Positions 1-7,895 of a stretch of 9,273 nucleotides of DNA are shown piece after piece. The notes under the pieces were generated by a model that worked only from the letters and a program-made list of their open reading frames with translations, had not been told where the DNA came from and did no database searches. Each line of letters begins with the position of its first letter. The first letter of the stretch is position 1. Origin of the DNA: Bacteroidales bacterium. GTDB lineage: Bacteria > Bacteroidota > Bacteroidia > Bacteroidales > ML635J-15. The DNA is taken from the NCBI GenBank assembly GCA_017997855.1, contig JAGOEF010000047.1:1-9273 (forward strand). The letters run 5' to 3'. Position numbers and translations under genes: made by a program.

Positions 1-995
1 ATATTGAGGTTGAAAACACCGATATAATCACTGGTTTACGCAGGCCGAAGAAAGCAGGAACACAATGGTTGATGCCGGGTTCCCTCCCATTTGTATCGCA
101 CAGTGTGCAAGCCCATTCGCTGGATATTTTTGCTGAATCTGATAAAACCATGCTTTGCCTGCGCATCGCTGATGCTGCCGACGGTCTCCATGACCTTCTG
201 GTGATTGATTTCCGTAAAGACCCGGGTGTTTTTGGCGTTGCCTTGCTGCAAAAGGACAGCGATGTGCAATATAAAGACCTTTTGTCGGCGTTGATATCAG
301 GAAGTGTTGCGGCTGTGCTGAAGCAAGCCGCAAGCGAGCGCCTGGTTTTTGATTCGGCAAGTAAGCAGTTGACCCGTATCCTCGACATATCGCAAAAGCA
401 TAAAGCGGCTGCCGAAACCGAAAAGAAATTACACAAGCAAACGGTGGCTAATCTGGCTAATGAATATGCCATCAGGCTGTCGCAGGAATATGGTCGTAAC
501 GTAATCATTTCGGAGGCTGCACACGAAGTGCTCTGGGAACACCGCGACTGTATGCATGCCTTGAATAATATTGTAGAGGATGCTCTGAAATATTACCTGG
601 GCCAGTTCCCGGGGCAAACCGGAGCCATTGTGCTGCACGAAGAGTTTTTCGATTTTCCGGTGTTCGAAAAGTCGGAGCTGCGCGAAATTGCAGGACAGGT
701 GAAACCCGATTTATCGCGGGCACAAAAGTCAGAACAGTTCCTTTATCGCCTGAAAGGCGGTGTGGAGAAAGCCATGGCGCAGAATCTGCCGCTTACCGGT
801 AAAATCGTTGGCCCACTGTGTGTACCACCCATTTCTGCACCCGGAATATCGGAATATCTTGGCAAACATAAAGTGAGTATTGCCAATGTAATCAACCGTA
901 ATCCCGAGCGGTGGAAGCTGCTTACCTCGCAGTTTAAACCGGTACAGAACATCGATCTAAATGCTTACCCGGTAATAAAAAATAAAGTAAACTAA
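1..995 (+). CDS. Unrecognised protein, 5' end outside the window; C-terminal helix-turn-helix-like segment
   Basis: The frame is open from position 3 to a TAA at 993-995, giving 330 visible residues with no stop before the window edge. The TTG/ATG at 69-74 is therefore probably internal and the true start lies upstream. I do not recognise the family. The visible N-terminal part alternates hydrophobic and charged stretches, as in a globular alpha/beta sensor domain. Around 366-500 comes a long, charged, predicted helical stretch rich in Lys, Glu and Ala that could be a coiled coil. Near 846-923 the segment [20 protein letters not shown] has the spacing of a helix-turn-helix (compare the LacI-type pattern of A..LG.S..TVS.VLN..P), which would suit a DNA-binding protein. 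There is no signal peptide or membrane segment in the visible part. A transcriptional regulator is an inference from that one segment. It converges on the oxidoreductase gene and shares stop-codon bases with it. Confidence 0.75.
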   Translation, partial: IEVENTDIITGLRRPKKAGTQWLMPGSLPFVSHSVQAHSLDIFAESDKTMLCLRIADAADGLHDLLVIDFRKDPGVFGVALLQKDSDVQYKDLLSALISGSVAAVLKQAASERLVFDSASKQLTRILDISQKHKAAAETEKKLHKQTVANLANEYAIRLSQEYGRNVIISEAAHEVLWEHRDCMHALNNIVEDALKYYLGQFPGQTGAIVLHEEFFDFPVFEKSELREIAGQVKPDLSRAQKSEQFLYRLKGGVEKAMAQNLPLTGKIVGPLCVPPISAPGISEYLGKHKVSIANVINRNPERWKLLTSQFKPVQNIDLNAYPVIKNKVN

Positions 996-2557
996 TTCTT
1001 GCTTTTCTCTTCGTGGTAATCCTGTTCGGTGTTTACCTCCCAGATATTCGCATTATCGTTGCGTTGACTGATAATGTTCTGTACAGCGGTAATGGCCGTC
1101 AACATGCTGTGGTCTGAGTTGTTGTAGCGGTGCATTCCGCTGCGGCCAATCAGAAATAAATTGGGGATGCTATCGGTAAATTTCCGCACCGTGCCAAATT
1201 GTTCGTAGGCGCCAAAATACACAGGATAGGTGTTTTCCATGCGCAGCACCGTAGCATCGAGTACTTCCGATGACGAGGCAATGCCCATATCGCTAAGCTC
1301 GCGCACCGCCATTCCGATGAGTGAATCATTGCCGGCAGTCCACATTGTGTCGTTTTCGTTGCAAAAGTATTCCAGCCCCAGCCAGACCTTCGAAGTATCA
1401 CTGACCATAAAGGGACTCCAGTTGTTGAAAATTTGTATCCGCCCCATGTTGACACCGGGTTCCTGTACGTATATCCAGTTGTCGGGAATCAGTCTGTTGC
1501 GCGTTTCTATTTTGGTAGAGTTCTCAATGTTAAGTTTGTTCAACAGTAATCCCACAGTGATAAAATTGCGGTGCTGAAGCTTCTCGGAAACAGCCCTGAC
1601 TGCAGCGGGAACATCGTTGATTCCGGCAATCAGGTCTTTTACAGTAGCCGTTGAAAAAACGTAGTCTATATTGTTGAAAACAAGTTCTTTATTGTTTATT
1701 TTATCGAAGCATGAAATGGTGAATTTTCCGTTTGAATCCCGCTGTAATTTTTTAAATTCGCAATGCATTACCAGGCGGGCACCCTGATCGGTAATCAGCG
1801 AAGCTACTTTCTCCCACAATTGACCGGGACCGTATTTTGGGTACAAAAAACGGTCAATCAGGCTGGTCTCTTTATCTTTTTGGGCAATATCGTTTTTCTT
1901 CGATGCGAACAGCGATTTAATGTAATGCCCTATTACCCGGCTTACCGACAGTCCTTTGATACGTTGTGCTCCCCACTCTGCCGAAATGCTGCTGCAGGGT
2001 ATTCCCCAAACTTTTTCGGTGTAGTCTTTAAAAAATGTTTCGTACAAGGCTTTGCCAAAACGATTTATAAAGAAGTCTTCGAGCGATTTTTCGTTTTTGC
2101 GTGGCGATATCCTGGCCTTCATGTAACTGAACCCGATACGGACAATCCTGCGAAATCCCAGATTTCTGATGGTATTGGCATTTAGGCTGACCGGATAATC
2201 GAAAAAGCGACGCAGGTAATAAATGCGCGAAAGGCGTTCCCTGGTAAGAAAACATTCATCGGTTGCGAGTGGCCAGGTTTCGTTTTTGGCAATTATTTCG
2301 GGCGACTCAATCAACGGAAAAATATTTTGCCACCACTGCATCACAGTGTCCGATTTTGAGAAAAAACGATGGCCACCCAGATCAATACGGTTCCCCTTAT
2401 AGTTCACGGTTTTCGAAATTCCCCCGATATCTCCCGATTTTTCGGCAACAATAACTTCAATATCCGTGTGCCGAAGCAATTCGTGAGCTGCCGTAAGGCC
2501 TGCCGGCCCTGCGCCTATAATGAATGCGGTACCCTGTATTGCTGCTTTTTGGTTCAT
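992..2557 (-). CDS. NAD(P)/FAD-dependent oxidoreductase (UDP-galactopyranose mutase / protoporphyrinogen oxidase-like)
   Basis: A 521-residue flavoprotein with the amine-oxidase-type FAD fold. The N-terminus holds the dinucleotide-binding GAGPAG (residues 15-20) with an acidic residue ending strand 2 (Glu39), then GGISKT (45-50) and DLGGHRFFS (59-67), the usual GG and substrate-side motifs. A central helical region includes [20 protein letters not shown] (181-200), which I associate with the COG1232-like members found near polysaccharide genes. The C-terminal FAD-contact motif is [20 protein letters not shown] (466-485). The protein lacks a signal peptide and is probably cytoplasmic. The exact substrate cannot be read from sequence: a sugar-nucleotide mutase, a desaturase or a porphyrinogen oxidase are all conceivable, and no polysaccharide or haem genes adjoin it here. 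I chose the ATG at 2557; the frame also opens with a TTG three codons earlier. The gene is divergent from the DUF1573 gene, and its TAG overlaps the stop of the first gene. Confidence 0.9.
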   Translation of the reverse strand: MNQKAAIQGTAFIIGAGPAGLTAAHELLRHTDIEVIVAEKSGDIGGISKTVNYKGNRIDLGGHRFFSKSDTVMQWWQNIFPLIESPEIIAKNETWPLATDECFLTRERLSRIYYLRRFFDYPVSLNANTIRNLGFRRIVRIGFSYMKARISPRKNEKSLEDFFINRFGKALYETFFKDYTEKVWGIPCSSISAEWGAQRIKGLSVSRVIGHYIKSLFASKKNDIAQKDKETSLIDRFLYPKYGPGQLWEKVASLITDQGARLVMHCEFKKLQRDSNGKFTISCFDKINNKELVFNNIDYVFSTATVKDLIAGINDVPAAVRAVSEKLQHRNFITVGLLLNKLNIENSTKIETRNRLIPDNWIYVQEPGVNMGRIQIFNNWSPFMVSDTSKVWLGLEYFCNENDTMWTAGNDSLIGMAVRELSDMGIASSSEVLDATVLRMENTYPVYFGAYEQFGTVRKFTDSIPNLFLIGRSGMHRYNNSDHSMLTAITAVQNIISQRNDNANIWEVNTEQDYHEEKSKN

Positions 2558-2614
2558 CGCCGGCAAATCTACAAAAAAAACGAATTGTTGCTGTGTGACA
2601 TTTTTGTCAAAATA

Positions 2615-2647
2615 TTTGGTATAGTATTGGTTTATTTCATACTTTTG
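2615..2647 (+). promoter_or_regulatory. Bacteroidota-type promoter for the DUF1573-aminotransferase unit
   Basis: A TTTG at 2615-2618 is followed after 21 bp by TACTTTTG at 2640-2647, a full match to the Bacteroidota -33 (TTTG) and -7 (TAnnTTTG) consensus at the expected spacing. The start codon at 2669 lies 21 nt past the -7 box, giving a short leader. A small inverted repeat, TGACA-TTTT-TGTCA at 2596-2609, sits six bases upstream of the -33 box and could be an operator; that role is a guess. Confidence 0.65.
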
Positions 2648-2668
2648 AAAATTCTTAAACTTAACAAA

Positions 2669-3190
2669 ATGAAAAGAATCAGTGTATTATTTGCGGCAAT
2701 CTGCCTTGCAGGCATTGGTGCTGTTATGGCACAGGATCAACCGGCTAAACCCGTTGATATTGTTTTCGAAAAGACCATTATCGATTTTGGTGACATTCCG
2801 TACAAAAGCGAAGCTAAAGGCGTTTTCGTTTTTAAAAACATCTCTTCCAAGCCCATCGCGCTGACCAATGTGAAAGCTTCCTGTGGATGCACCACCCCCG
2901 AATGGAGCAAAGAGCCCATCAAGAAAAAGAAAAAGGGACAGATTGTGGTTACTTATGATACACAGCGTATTGGTAACTTCAATAAAACCATTTCGGTATT
3001 TACCGACCGACAGGACAATCCGGTTCAGTTGCAGATTAAAGGTAACGTGCTGCCTCCCGTTGAAGGTGATCCGAACTACGATGAATATCAGAAAAAACAG
3101 TCTGACAAAAAGCAGATAAATAAGGACCCAAACGGCAAACAGATTCAAAAAGCCGATGACAAAAAATTAGAAGAAAAACCCAATAAATAA
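2669..3190 (+). CDS. Secreted DUF1573 domain protein
   Basis: A 173-residue exported protein. Residues 1-21 form a signal peptide: a KR-containing n-region, a hydrophobic core, and likely signal peptidase I cleavage after AVMA before QDQ. The cysteine at 12 is not in a convincing lipobox. Residues ~31-125 are a DUF1573 domain, an Ig-like beta-sandwich common in Bacteroidota, with FGDIPY (40-45), the VFKNISSKP strand (54-62) and the hallmark SCGCT (71-75). The family's function is not established. The tail from about 133 is a low-complexity Lys/Gln/Asp segment, probably disordered. The frame stays open upstream to 2369, but that part runs antisense to the oxidoreductase. The ATG at 2669 begins a clean signal peptide and sits just behind a good promoter, so I chose it. 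The aminotransferase follows after 8 bp, so the two are probably co-transcribed, although no functional link is evident. Confidence 0.9.
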   Translation: MKRISVLFAAICLAGIGAVMAQDQPAKPVDIVFEKTIIDFGDIPYKSEAKGVFVFKNISSKPIALTNVKASCGCTTPEWSKEPIKKKKKGQIVVTYDTQRIGNFNKTISVFTDRQDNPVQLQIKGNVLPPVEGDPNYDEYQKKQSDKKQINKDPNGKQIQKADDKKLEEKPNK

Positions 3191-3198
3191 TCTTTTTT

Positions 3199-4398
3199 AT
3201 GCCTTTTATTTCAGAAAAAGGATTGGCGATGCCGGCATCACCAATCAGAAAGCTTGTTCCCTATGCTGAAGCAGCCAAATCGCGCGGTGTTAAAGTCTAT
3301 CACCTCAATATTGGTCAGCCCGATATTAAAACTCCCGAAATTGCCCTCGAAGCAGTACGGAATCTGAAGGACAAAGTAATCGAGTATTCGCATTCGGCCG
3401 GTAATGCCGGTTACCGTAACAAACTGGCCGCCTCCTACCGTAAAATTGGTCTCGATGTGCAGCCCGAAGACATTCTGGTTACCACCGGTGGTTCCGAAGC
3501 CATCACTATGGCCTTTATGACGACCTGTAATCCGGGCGACGAAGTAATTATCCCAGAGCCTTTCTATGCAAACTATAATGGTTTTGCCATTACTGCAGGT
3601 GTTCAGATTATTCCGGTAACTTCGAGTGTCGAAAACGACTTTGCACTTCCCCCCATGGCTGAATTCGAAAAACTGATAACTCCGAGAACCCGTGGTATTG
3701 TTATCTGTAACCCGAACAACCCCACCGGATATCTGTATTCGAAGAGTGAACTCGAAGTGCTTGCCGGATTGATTAAGAAATATGACCTCTACCTGTTTTC
3801 CGACGAAGTATACCGTGAATTTTGCTACGATGGCAACGAACACTTCTCTGCCATGAATCTGAAGGGTATCGAAGAGAATGTGATTATGATGGATTCGGTC
3901 TCGAAGCGCTACAGCATGTGCGGAGTTCGCGTGGGTTGTATGGTTACCAAAAACAAAGAGGTTATCTGTACGGCACTTAAATTTGCTCAGGCAAGGCTTT
4001 GTCCGCCATCGCTGGGGCAGATTGCATCGGAAGCTGCCTTAGAAACAGGAAAAGAGTACTTTACTGAGGTGTATGACGAATACATTGCCCGCCGCAATTT
4101 TATGGTTGACCGGCTGAACGAAATGAAAGGTGTGTATTGCCCGAAACCCAAAGGCGCTTTCTATACCGTGGTGAAATTGCCGATTGACGACGCCGACCGC
4201 TTTGCCCAGTGGTTACTCGAAGATTTCGAGTACAACAAACAAACCGTGATGGTTGCTCCTGCTACCGGTTTTTATACGACTCCCGGATTGGGGAAAAACG
4301 AAGTGAGGATTGCCTATGTTCTTAAAATCGAAGACCTTGCCAATGCGATGGAAACATTGAAACATGCACTGGAAGTCTATCCCGGCAGGACAATCTGA
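3199..4398 (+). CDS. Class I/II pyridoxal-phosphate aminotransferase (aspartate aminotransferase-like)
   Basis: A 399-residue, full-length fold-type I aminotransferase of the AspC / aromatic aminotransferase (I-gamma-like) kind. It moves an amino group between an amino acid and a 2-oxo acid in the cytoplasm. Visible catalytic features are TTGGSEA (95-101, cofactor phosphate region), NPNNPTG (171-177), Asp202 with Tyr205 in SDEVY (pyridine nitrogen and ring contacts), the Schiff-base lysine Lys236 in SVSKRYSMCGVRVG, and Arg370 in EVRIAY for the substrate carboxylate. The start at 3199 keeps the N-terminal MPFISEKGLAMPASPIRKL, which I remember as typical of Bacteroidota homologues; the Met at residue 11 is an alternative. 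No Shine-Dalgarno is present. Substrate preference (aspartate, aromatic, alanine) cannot be set from motifs alone. It is the second gene of the unit starting at 2669 and is followed by a hairpin terminator. Confidence 0.92.
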   Translation: MPFISEKGLAMPASPIRKLVPYAEAAKSRGVKVYHLNIGQPDIKTPEIALEAVRNLKDKVIEYSHSAGNAGYRNKLAASYRKIGLDVQPEDILVTTGGSEAITMAFMTTCNPGDEVIIPEPFYANYNGFAITAGVQIIPVTSSVENDFALPPMAEFEKLITPRTRGIVICNPNNPTGYLYSKSELEVLAGLIKKYDLYLFSDEVYREFCYDGNEHFSAMNLKGIEENVIMMDSVSKRYSMCGVRVGCMVTKNKEVICTALKFAQARLCPPSLGQIASEAALETGKEYFTEVYDEYIARRNFMVDRLNEMKGVYCPKPKGAFYTVVKLPIDDADRFAQWLLEDFEYNKQTVMVAPATGFYTTPGLGKNEVRIAYVLKIEDLANAMETLKHALEVYPGRTI

Positions 4399-4409
4399 TA
4401 ATGATAATG

Positions 4410-4434
4410 AAGGGCCGCAAGGCCCTTTAATTTT
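4410..4434 (+). terminator. Intrinsic terminator after the aminotransferase gene
   Basis: A perfect 7-bp stem, AAGGGCC / GGCCCTT (4410-4416 and 4421-4427), is closed by a GCAA loop of the stable GNRA class and followed by TAATTTT. It starts 11 bases past the stop codon. In the opposite direction the hairpin is not followed by a T-run, so it probably terminates only the + strand unit, though it could still block read-through from the convergent gene. Confidence 0.8.
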
Positions 4435-4459
4435 GAATATTACTTTTTAAGATATTGCA

Positions 4460-5560
4460 TTATTCAGCCATTCTGAATTTCAACATTACCGGATTATGGT
4501 CGGAATGCACAAAACCCAGGTTGATACAATACACCGTATCAACCGTAATATTGGGTGAAACCAGAAAACAATCGATTACGGTGGTTCCGGTGTTGCCTTT
4601 TGTGTAGGCTTTATCCACCATGCGGTTGGTGGGTGTGCGGTTGTCGAACGCCCACTTCCACCCTTTCGGGGTAAAATCGGCAGGTACCGGCAAAGAATAG
4701 CCCGCTTCGAAACGGTCGTGCCTGAACTGAGGTTCAAAACCCGGAGGCATCTGGTTCCAGTCGCCACCGACCACTATAAAGTTTCCTGCTGCATATTCAC
4801 GCTCAATATACATCTTCAGGAATTCCATTTCTATCTTTCGCTGCGATCCATCGTCGAAAGCCGAATTGTGGGTGTTAACCAACATCAGTTCTTTACCATT
4901 GCTGAGCTGATACCGCAGCACCATAGCACAACGGTCGAGGTTGAAATAGCGCATCGGAAATCTTTCGTTCGACGGATAGGCCCGCCGCACTACCGATTTC
5001 GGATTAAACTTCGATAAAGTGACCAGCCCGCTTTCTACCTTCCCCATAGGCGTGGTTATGGGCATCGGGACAAATTTCACACGATAATTGGGCGCATAGT
5101 ATGCTTTATATCCATCAAGGTGCTTCAGGCTCCAGAAATTGTCGAATTGCTTGGTTCCATAGCTGCGTTTGGAGCCGTTATCGACCTCCTGCAGCAGAAT
5201 CAGGTGACTGCTGGTGTCGGCCTGCAGAAAATCCTGGATCTCGATGAAATTCTCGAAAAAAACTTCTTTTTCGGGCCTTACTTTGGTGCCACCATCGTAG
5301 AAAAAATCCATATCGCAGCTTAAGCCACAGTAACCAATGTTCCAACTGAGTATTTCGATCGATTCACCCGGTGTGAGCGTGTCGTAGGTATTGCTTTCGT
5401 CTATTACAACAGCCTGGGGGGGCTTATAATCGCAGGCGATGTTTAGCACCAGCACACCCATCGGATATGCCAGCAGCAGCAGCAAAATAATAATTGCCCA
5501 GACCGTGATTTTATATATTCTGTGTTTTGTCAAAGTCCATCCCTGAATTTTCCGAAACAA
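4460..5560 (-). CDS. Membrane-anchored endonuclease/exonuclease/phosphatase (EEP) family protein
   Basis: Up to 366 residues, numbered from the TTG at 5560. A basic N-terminus is followed by one strongly hydrophobic segment (about 17-41), so the enzyme domain should be anchored in the inner membrane facing the periplasm. The rest is a DNase I-like fold with its metal and catalytic motifs intact: SWNIG (Asn74), LLQEVD (Glu125), NTH (His231), GGDWN (Asp267, Asn269), DCFLVSP (Asp330) and SDHNP (Asp354, His355). Members of this superfamily cut phosphodiester or phosphoester bonds in DNA, RNA, lipids or inositol phosphates; the substrate here is unknown. The start is uncertain. An in-frame stop lies just upstream, no ATG precedes residue 34 (inside the membrane segment), and only TTG codons at 5560 and 5533 are available. 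The 5533 start (sequence MTKHRIYKITVW) suits a promoter-like box at 5558-5565 better. The gene stands alone between convergent and divergent neighbours. Confidence 0.87.
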   Translation of the reverse strand: MFRKIQGWTLTKHRIYKITVWAIIILLLLLAYPMGVLVLNIACDYKPPQAVVIDESNTYDTLTPGESIEILSWNIGYCGLSCDMDFFYDGGTKVRPEKEVFFENFIEIQDFLQADTSSHLILLQEVDNGSKRSYGTKQFDNFWSLKHLDGYKAYYAPNYRVKFVPMPITTPMGKVESGLVTLSKFNPKSVVRRAYPSNERFPMRYFNLDRCAMVLRYQLSNGKELMLVNTHNSAFDDGSQRKIEMEFLKMYIEREYAAGNFIVVGGDWNQMPPGFEPQFRHDRFEAGYSLPVPADFTPKGWKWAFDNRTPTNRMVDKAYTKGNTGTTVIDCFLVSPNITVDTVYCINLGFVHSDHNPVMLKFRMAE

Positions 5561-5565
5561 AAATA
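5558..5565 (-). promoter_or_regulatory. Possible -7 box for the EEP-family gene
   Basis: On the minus strand this reads TATTTTTG, a full match to TAnnTTTG and identical to the ffh -7 box about 78 bp away on the other strand. No clear TTTG lies at the -33 distance. If used, transcription would begin inside the first codons of the longest frame and favour the TTG at 5533 as the start. The region is AT-rich, so a chance match is possible. Confidence 0.35.
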
Positions 5566-5613
5566 TAGGTTTTTTTTAAAGTATGAATATGTTTTTCGGG
5601 TGATGCATAATTT

Positions 5614-5643
5614 CTTGTTTTATGCTTTTTTTAGATATTTTTG
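5614..5643 (+). promoter_or_regulatory. Probable promoter of the ffh-folD-hydE unit
   Basis: TATTTTTG at 5636-5643 matches the Bacteroidota -7 consensus TAnnTTTG. CTTG at 5614-5617, 18 bp upstream, is a near match to the -33 TTTG. The ffh ATG is 21 nt beyond the -7 box, the same distance as for the DUF1573 gene in this window. Confidence 0.55.
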
Positions 5644-5664
5644 CAGCAACTAAACAAAAAACGG

Positions 5665-6996
5665 ATGTTTGAGAATTTAACCGACAGATTAGAGCGATCG
5701 TTTAAACTGCTGAAAGGCGAAGGAAAGATTACCGAAGTAAATGTGGCTGAAACACTTAAGGATATCAGGCGTGCCCTTCTGGATGCCGACGTCAACTTTA
5801 AAACAGCCAAGCAGTTTACCGAAAATGTGAAGGAAAAGGCCATGGGGCAGGATGTGCTGAAGGCAGTGAAACCCGGCCAGATGATGGTGAAAATTGTGCA
5901 CGAAGAGCTTACGGCCCTCATGGGTTCGTCGGCTACCGACATCACCCTGAAAAACCGACCGGCAGTGATTCTGATGTCGGGCTTGCAGGGTTCGGGGAAA
6001 ACCACTTTCTCGGGCAAGCTGGCCAACATGCTGAAGACCAAGAAATCGCGCAAACCCTTACTGGTAGCCTGCGACATCTACCGCCCCGCCGCTATCGAGC
6101 AACTGAAAATTCTGGCCGCTCAGATTGAAGTGCCGGTGTATGCCGATCCCGAAAACAAAAATGCCGTTGACATTGCCCGTGCTTCGCTGCGCTATGCCAA
6201 AGAGCAAAACTGCGATACCGTTATCATCGACACCGCAGGTCGTTTGGCCATCGACGAGCAGATGATGCGCGAAATTAAAGCCATTAAAGATGCCGTGAAC
6301 CCCGACGAAATTCTGTTCGTGGTCGATTCGATGACCGGTCAGGATGCGGTGAATACTGCCAAAGAGTTTAACGACCGCCTCGACTTCGACGGTGTGATTC
6401 TTACCAAACTCGACGGTGATACCCGTGGTGGTGCTGCGCTTTCCATCAGAAGTGTGGTTGACAAACCCATCAAGTTTATTGGTACCGGCGAAAAAATGGA
6501 TGCCATCGATGTGTTTCACCCCGAACGTATGGCTACCCGTATTCTCGGTATGGGCGACATTGTTACCCTGGTGGAAAAAGCACAGGAACAGTTCGATGCC
6601 GAAGAATCGCGTAAGCTCCAGAAAAAAATTGCCCGAAACGAGTTTAATTTCGACGATTTTCTGAAGCAAATTCAGCAGATTAAGAAAATGGGGAACTTCA
6701 AAGATATAGCATCGATGATTCCCGGTGTGGGCAAAGCCCTGAGCAAAATGGACATCGACGACGATGCATTCAAAGGCATCGAAGCCATCATAAAAAGTAT
6801 GACTCCCGAAGAGCGCAGCAACCCGAAAGTGATTAACGGCAGCCGCCGCAAGCGCATTGCCGATGGCAGCGGTACTACCGTGCAGGATGTTAACCGTCTG
6901 CTCAAGCAATTCGACGAAACACGCCGCATGATGCAAATGATGACCGATAAAAACAACGCCCGCAAAATGATGGGCCGTATGCCGAAAAAACATTAA
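5665..6996 (+). CDS. ffh: Signal recognition particle protein Ffh (SRP54)
   Basis: A 443-residue GTPase that, with the SRP RNA, binds signal sequences on nascent chains and delivers ribosomes to the receptor FtsY at the inner membrane. The N domain covers roughly residues 1-90. The G domain has the P-loop GLQGSGKT (106-113), DTAGR (189-193), TKLDG (247-251) and GTGEK (273-277). The M domain starts near 300 and carries the RNA-binding [11 protein letters not shown] (393-403) followed by a Met-rich tail (MMQMM, 422-426). Length is normal for the family. I start at the ATG at 5665: [13 protein letters not shown] is the standard Ffh N-terminus, while the frame upstream to the TTG at 5641 falls on the promoter's -7 box. 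It is the first gene of a unit with folD, 14 bp downstream. Confidence 0.97.
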   Translation: MFENLTDRLERSFKLLKGEGKITEVNVAETLKDIRRALLDADVNFKTAKQFTENVKEKAMGQDVLKAVKPGQMMVKIVHEELTALMGSSATDITLKNRPAVILMSGLQGSGKTTFSGKLANMLKTKKSRKPLLVACDIYRPAAIEQLKILAAQIEVPVYADPENKNAVDIARASLRYAKEQNCDTVIIDTAGRLAIDEQMMREIKAIKDAVNPDEILFVVDSMTGQDAVNTAKEFNDRLDFDGVILTKLDGDTRGGAALSIRSVVDKPIKFIGTGEKMDAIDVFHPERMATRILGMGDIVTLVEKAQEQFDAEESRKLQKKIARNEFNFDDFLKQIQQIKKMGNFKDIASMIPGVGKALSKMDIDDDAFKGIEAIIKSMTPEERSNPKVINGSRRKRIADGSGTTVQDVNRLLKQFDETRRMMQMMTDKNNARKMMGRMPKKH

Positions 6997-7010
6997 AATA
7001 CTGTATTGAT

Positions 7011-7895
7011 ATGCAACTGATTGACGGGAAACTGATTTCGGAAGCTATGATTTCCGAAATCAAGCAAAGGGTTGATACTATAGTGGCCTCGGGCAGGCGT
7101 GCCCCCCACCTTGCTGCGATAATTGTGGGTAACGACGGTGCCAGCGAAACCTATGTGGGTCACAAAGAAAAAGCCTGTGCCAAAGTGGGTTTCAGTTCGA
7201 CTATTGTCCGCTTTCCCGAAAACATTCAGGCTAGCGTATTGCTCGACAGGATAGCCGAAATCAATGCCAACCCTGACATCGACGGTCTTATTGTGCAGTT
7301 ACCCCTGCCCTCTCACATAGACGAACAACCGGTAATTGAAGCCATCGATCCCGGCAAGGATGTCGATGGGTTTCACCCGGTAAATTTAGGCAAATTGCTC
7401 GCCGGAATCCCCGCTTTTGTTTCGGCCACCCCGTTTGGCATTATCGAATTGCTCAGGCGATATCAGATCGAAACCGAAGGAAAACACTGCGTGGTTATTG
7501 GCCGCAGCAATATTGTCGGTAAACCCGTGGGTGTGCTCATGGCCCGGAACAGTTATCCCGGAAACGCTACCGTAAGCATGTGCCACAGTAAAACAAAAAA
7601 TTTAAAAGAACTGTGCCTGTCGGCTGATATTCTGATAGTTGCCATAGGACGACCCAATTACCTTACTGCCGATATGGTGAAACCCGGCGCCGTGGTAATC
7701 GATGTGGGAATAACCCGCATACCCAGCGACAAAACCAAATCGGGATGGAAACTGGTCGGTGATGTCGATTTCGAAAATGTTGCACCCAAATGCAGTTACA
7801 TCACCCCTGTACCGGGCGGTGTGGGTTTGATGACCATTGTTTCGCTGCTGAATAATACCCTCGATGCTTACCTGCAAAAACACCCCGGCGTATGA
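7011..7895 (+). CDS. folD: Bifunctional methylenetetrahydrofolate dehydrogenase / methenyltetrahydrofolate cyclohydrolase FolD
   Basis: A 294-residue enzyme that oxidises 5,10-methylene-THF to 5,10-methenyl-THF with NAD(P)+ and hydrolyses it to 10-formyl-THF, supplying purine synthesis and initiator formyl-Met. Catalytic residues known from E. coli FolD are in place: Tyr48 and Lys52 in ETYVGHK, Gln96 in VQLPLP, and Asp119 in KDVDGFHP. The nucleotide-binding loop is GRSNIVGKP (164-172), and TPVPGGVG (265-272) closes the C-terminal region. The usual PCTP motif is SATP here (138-141), so the motif cysteine and first proline are not kept. The ATG at 7011 gives a standard N-terminus (MQLIDGK). It sits 14 bp after ffh and overlaps hydE by 4 bp, so translational coupling is likely. 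An 11-bp hairpin lies in its first codons (listed separately). Confidence 0.97.
   Translation: MQLIDGKLISEAMISEIKQRVDTIVASGRRAPHLAAIIVGNDGASETYVGHKEKACAKVGFSSTIVRFPENIQASVLLDRIAEINANPDIDGLIVQLPLPSHIDEQPVIEAIDPGKDVDGFHPVNLGKLLAGIPAFVSATPFGIIELLRRYQIETEGKHCVVIGRSNIVGKPVGVLMARNSYPGNATVSMCHSKTKNLKELCLSADILIVAIGRPNYLTADMVKPGAVVIDVGITRIPSDKTKSGWKLVGDVDFENVAPKCSYITPVPGGVGLMTIVSLLNNTLDAYLQKHPGV
7033..7062 (+). repeat. Perfect 11-bp inverted repeat inside the start of folD
   Basis: TGATTTCGGAA (7033-7043) and TTCCGAAATCA (7052-7062) are exact reverse complements separated by 8 bases. A G-U pair can extend the RNA stem by one. The repeat covers folD codons 8-18, where the peptide contains ISE twice. 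It could form an mRNA hairpin about 20 nt after the start codon. It is not followed by a T-run, so it is not an obvious terminator. Confidence 0.6.

Noticed and set aside
2564..2571. TAGATTTG on the minus strand as a full promoter for the oxidoreductase
   Set aside because: The -7-like match is exact, but the expected -33 position reads CACA, not TTTG, so I did not list it as a separate feature.
2369..2668. A 100-residue upstream extension of the DUF1573 frame
   Set aside because: It runs antisense to the oxidoreductase start, and the promoter at 2615-2647 and the signal peptide at 2669 show that the gene begins later.
3238..3843. A 201-codon open frame antisense to the aminotransferase
   Set aside because: It is fully inside a well-supported gene and its product shows no domain or motif; it comes from the codon bias of the sense strand.
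6058..6993. A long open frame (311 codons) antisense to ffh
   Set aside because: It mirrors a conserved GTPase gene on the other strand, its translation is rich in His and Phe as expected of antisense coding, and it resembles no family.
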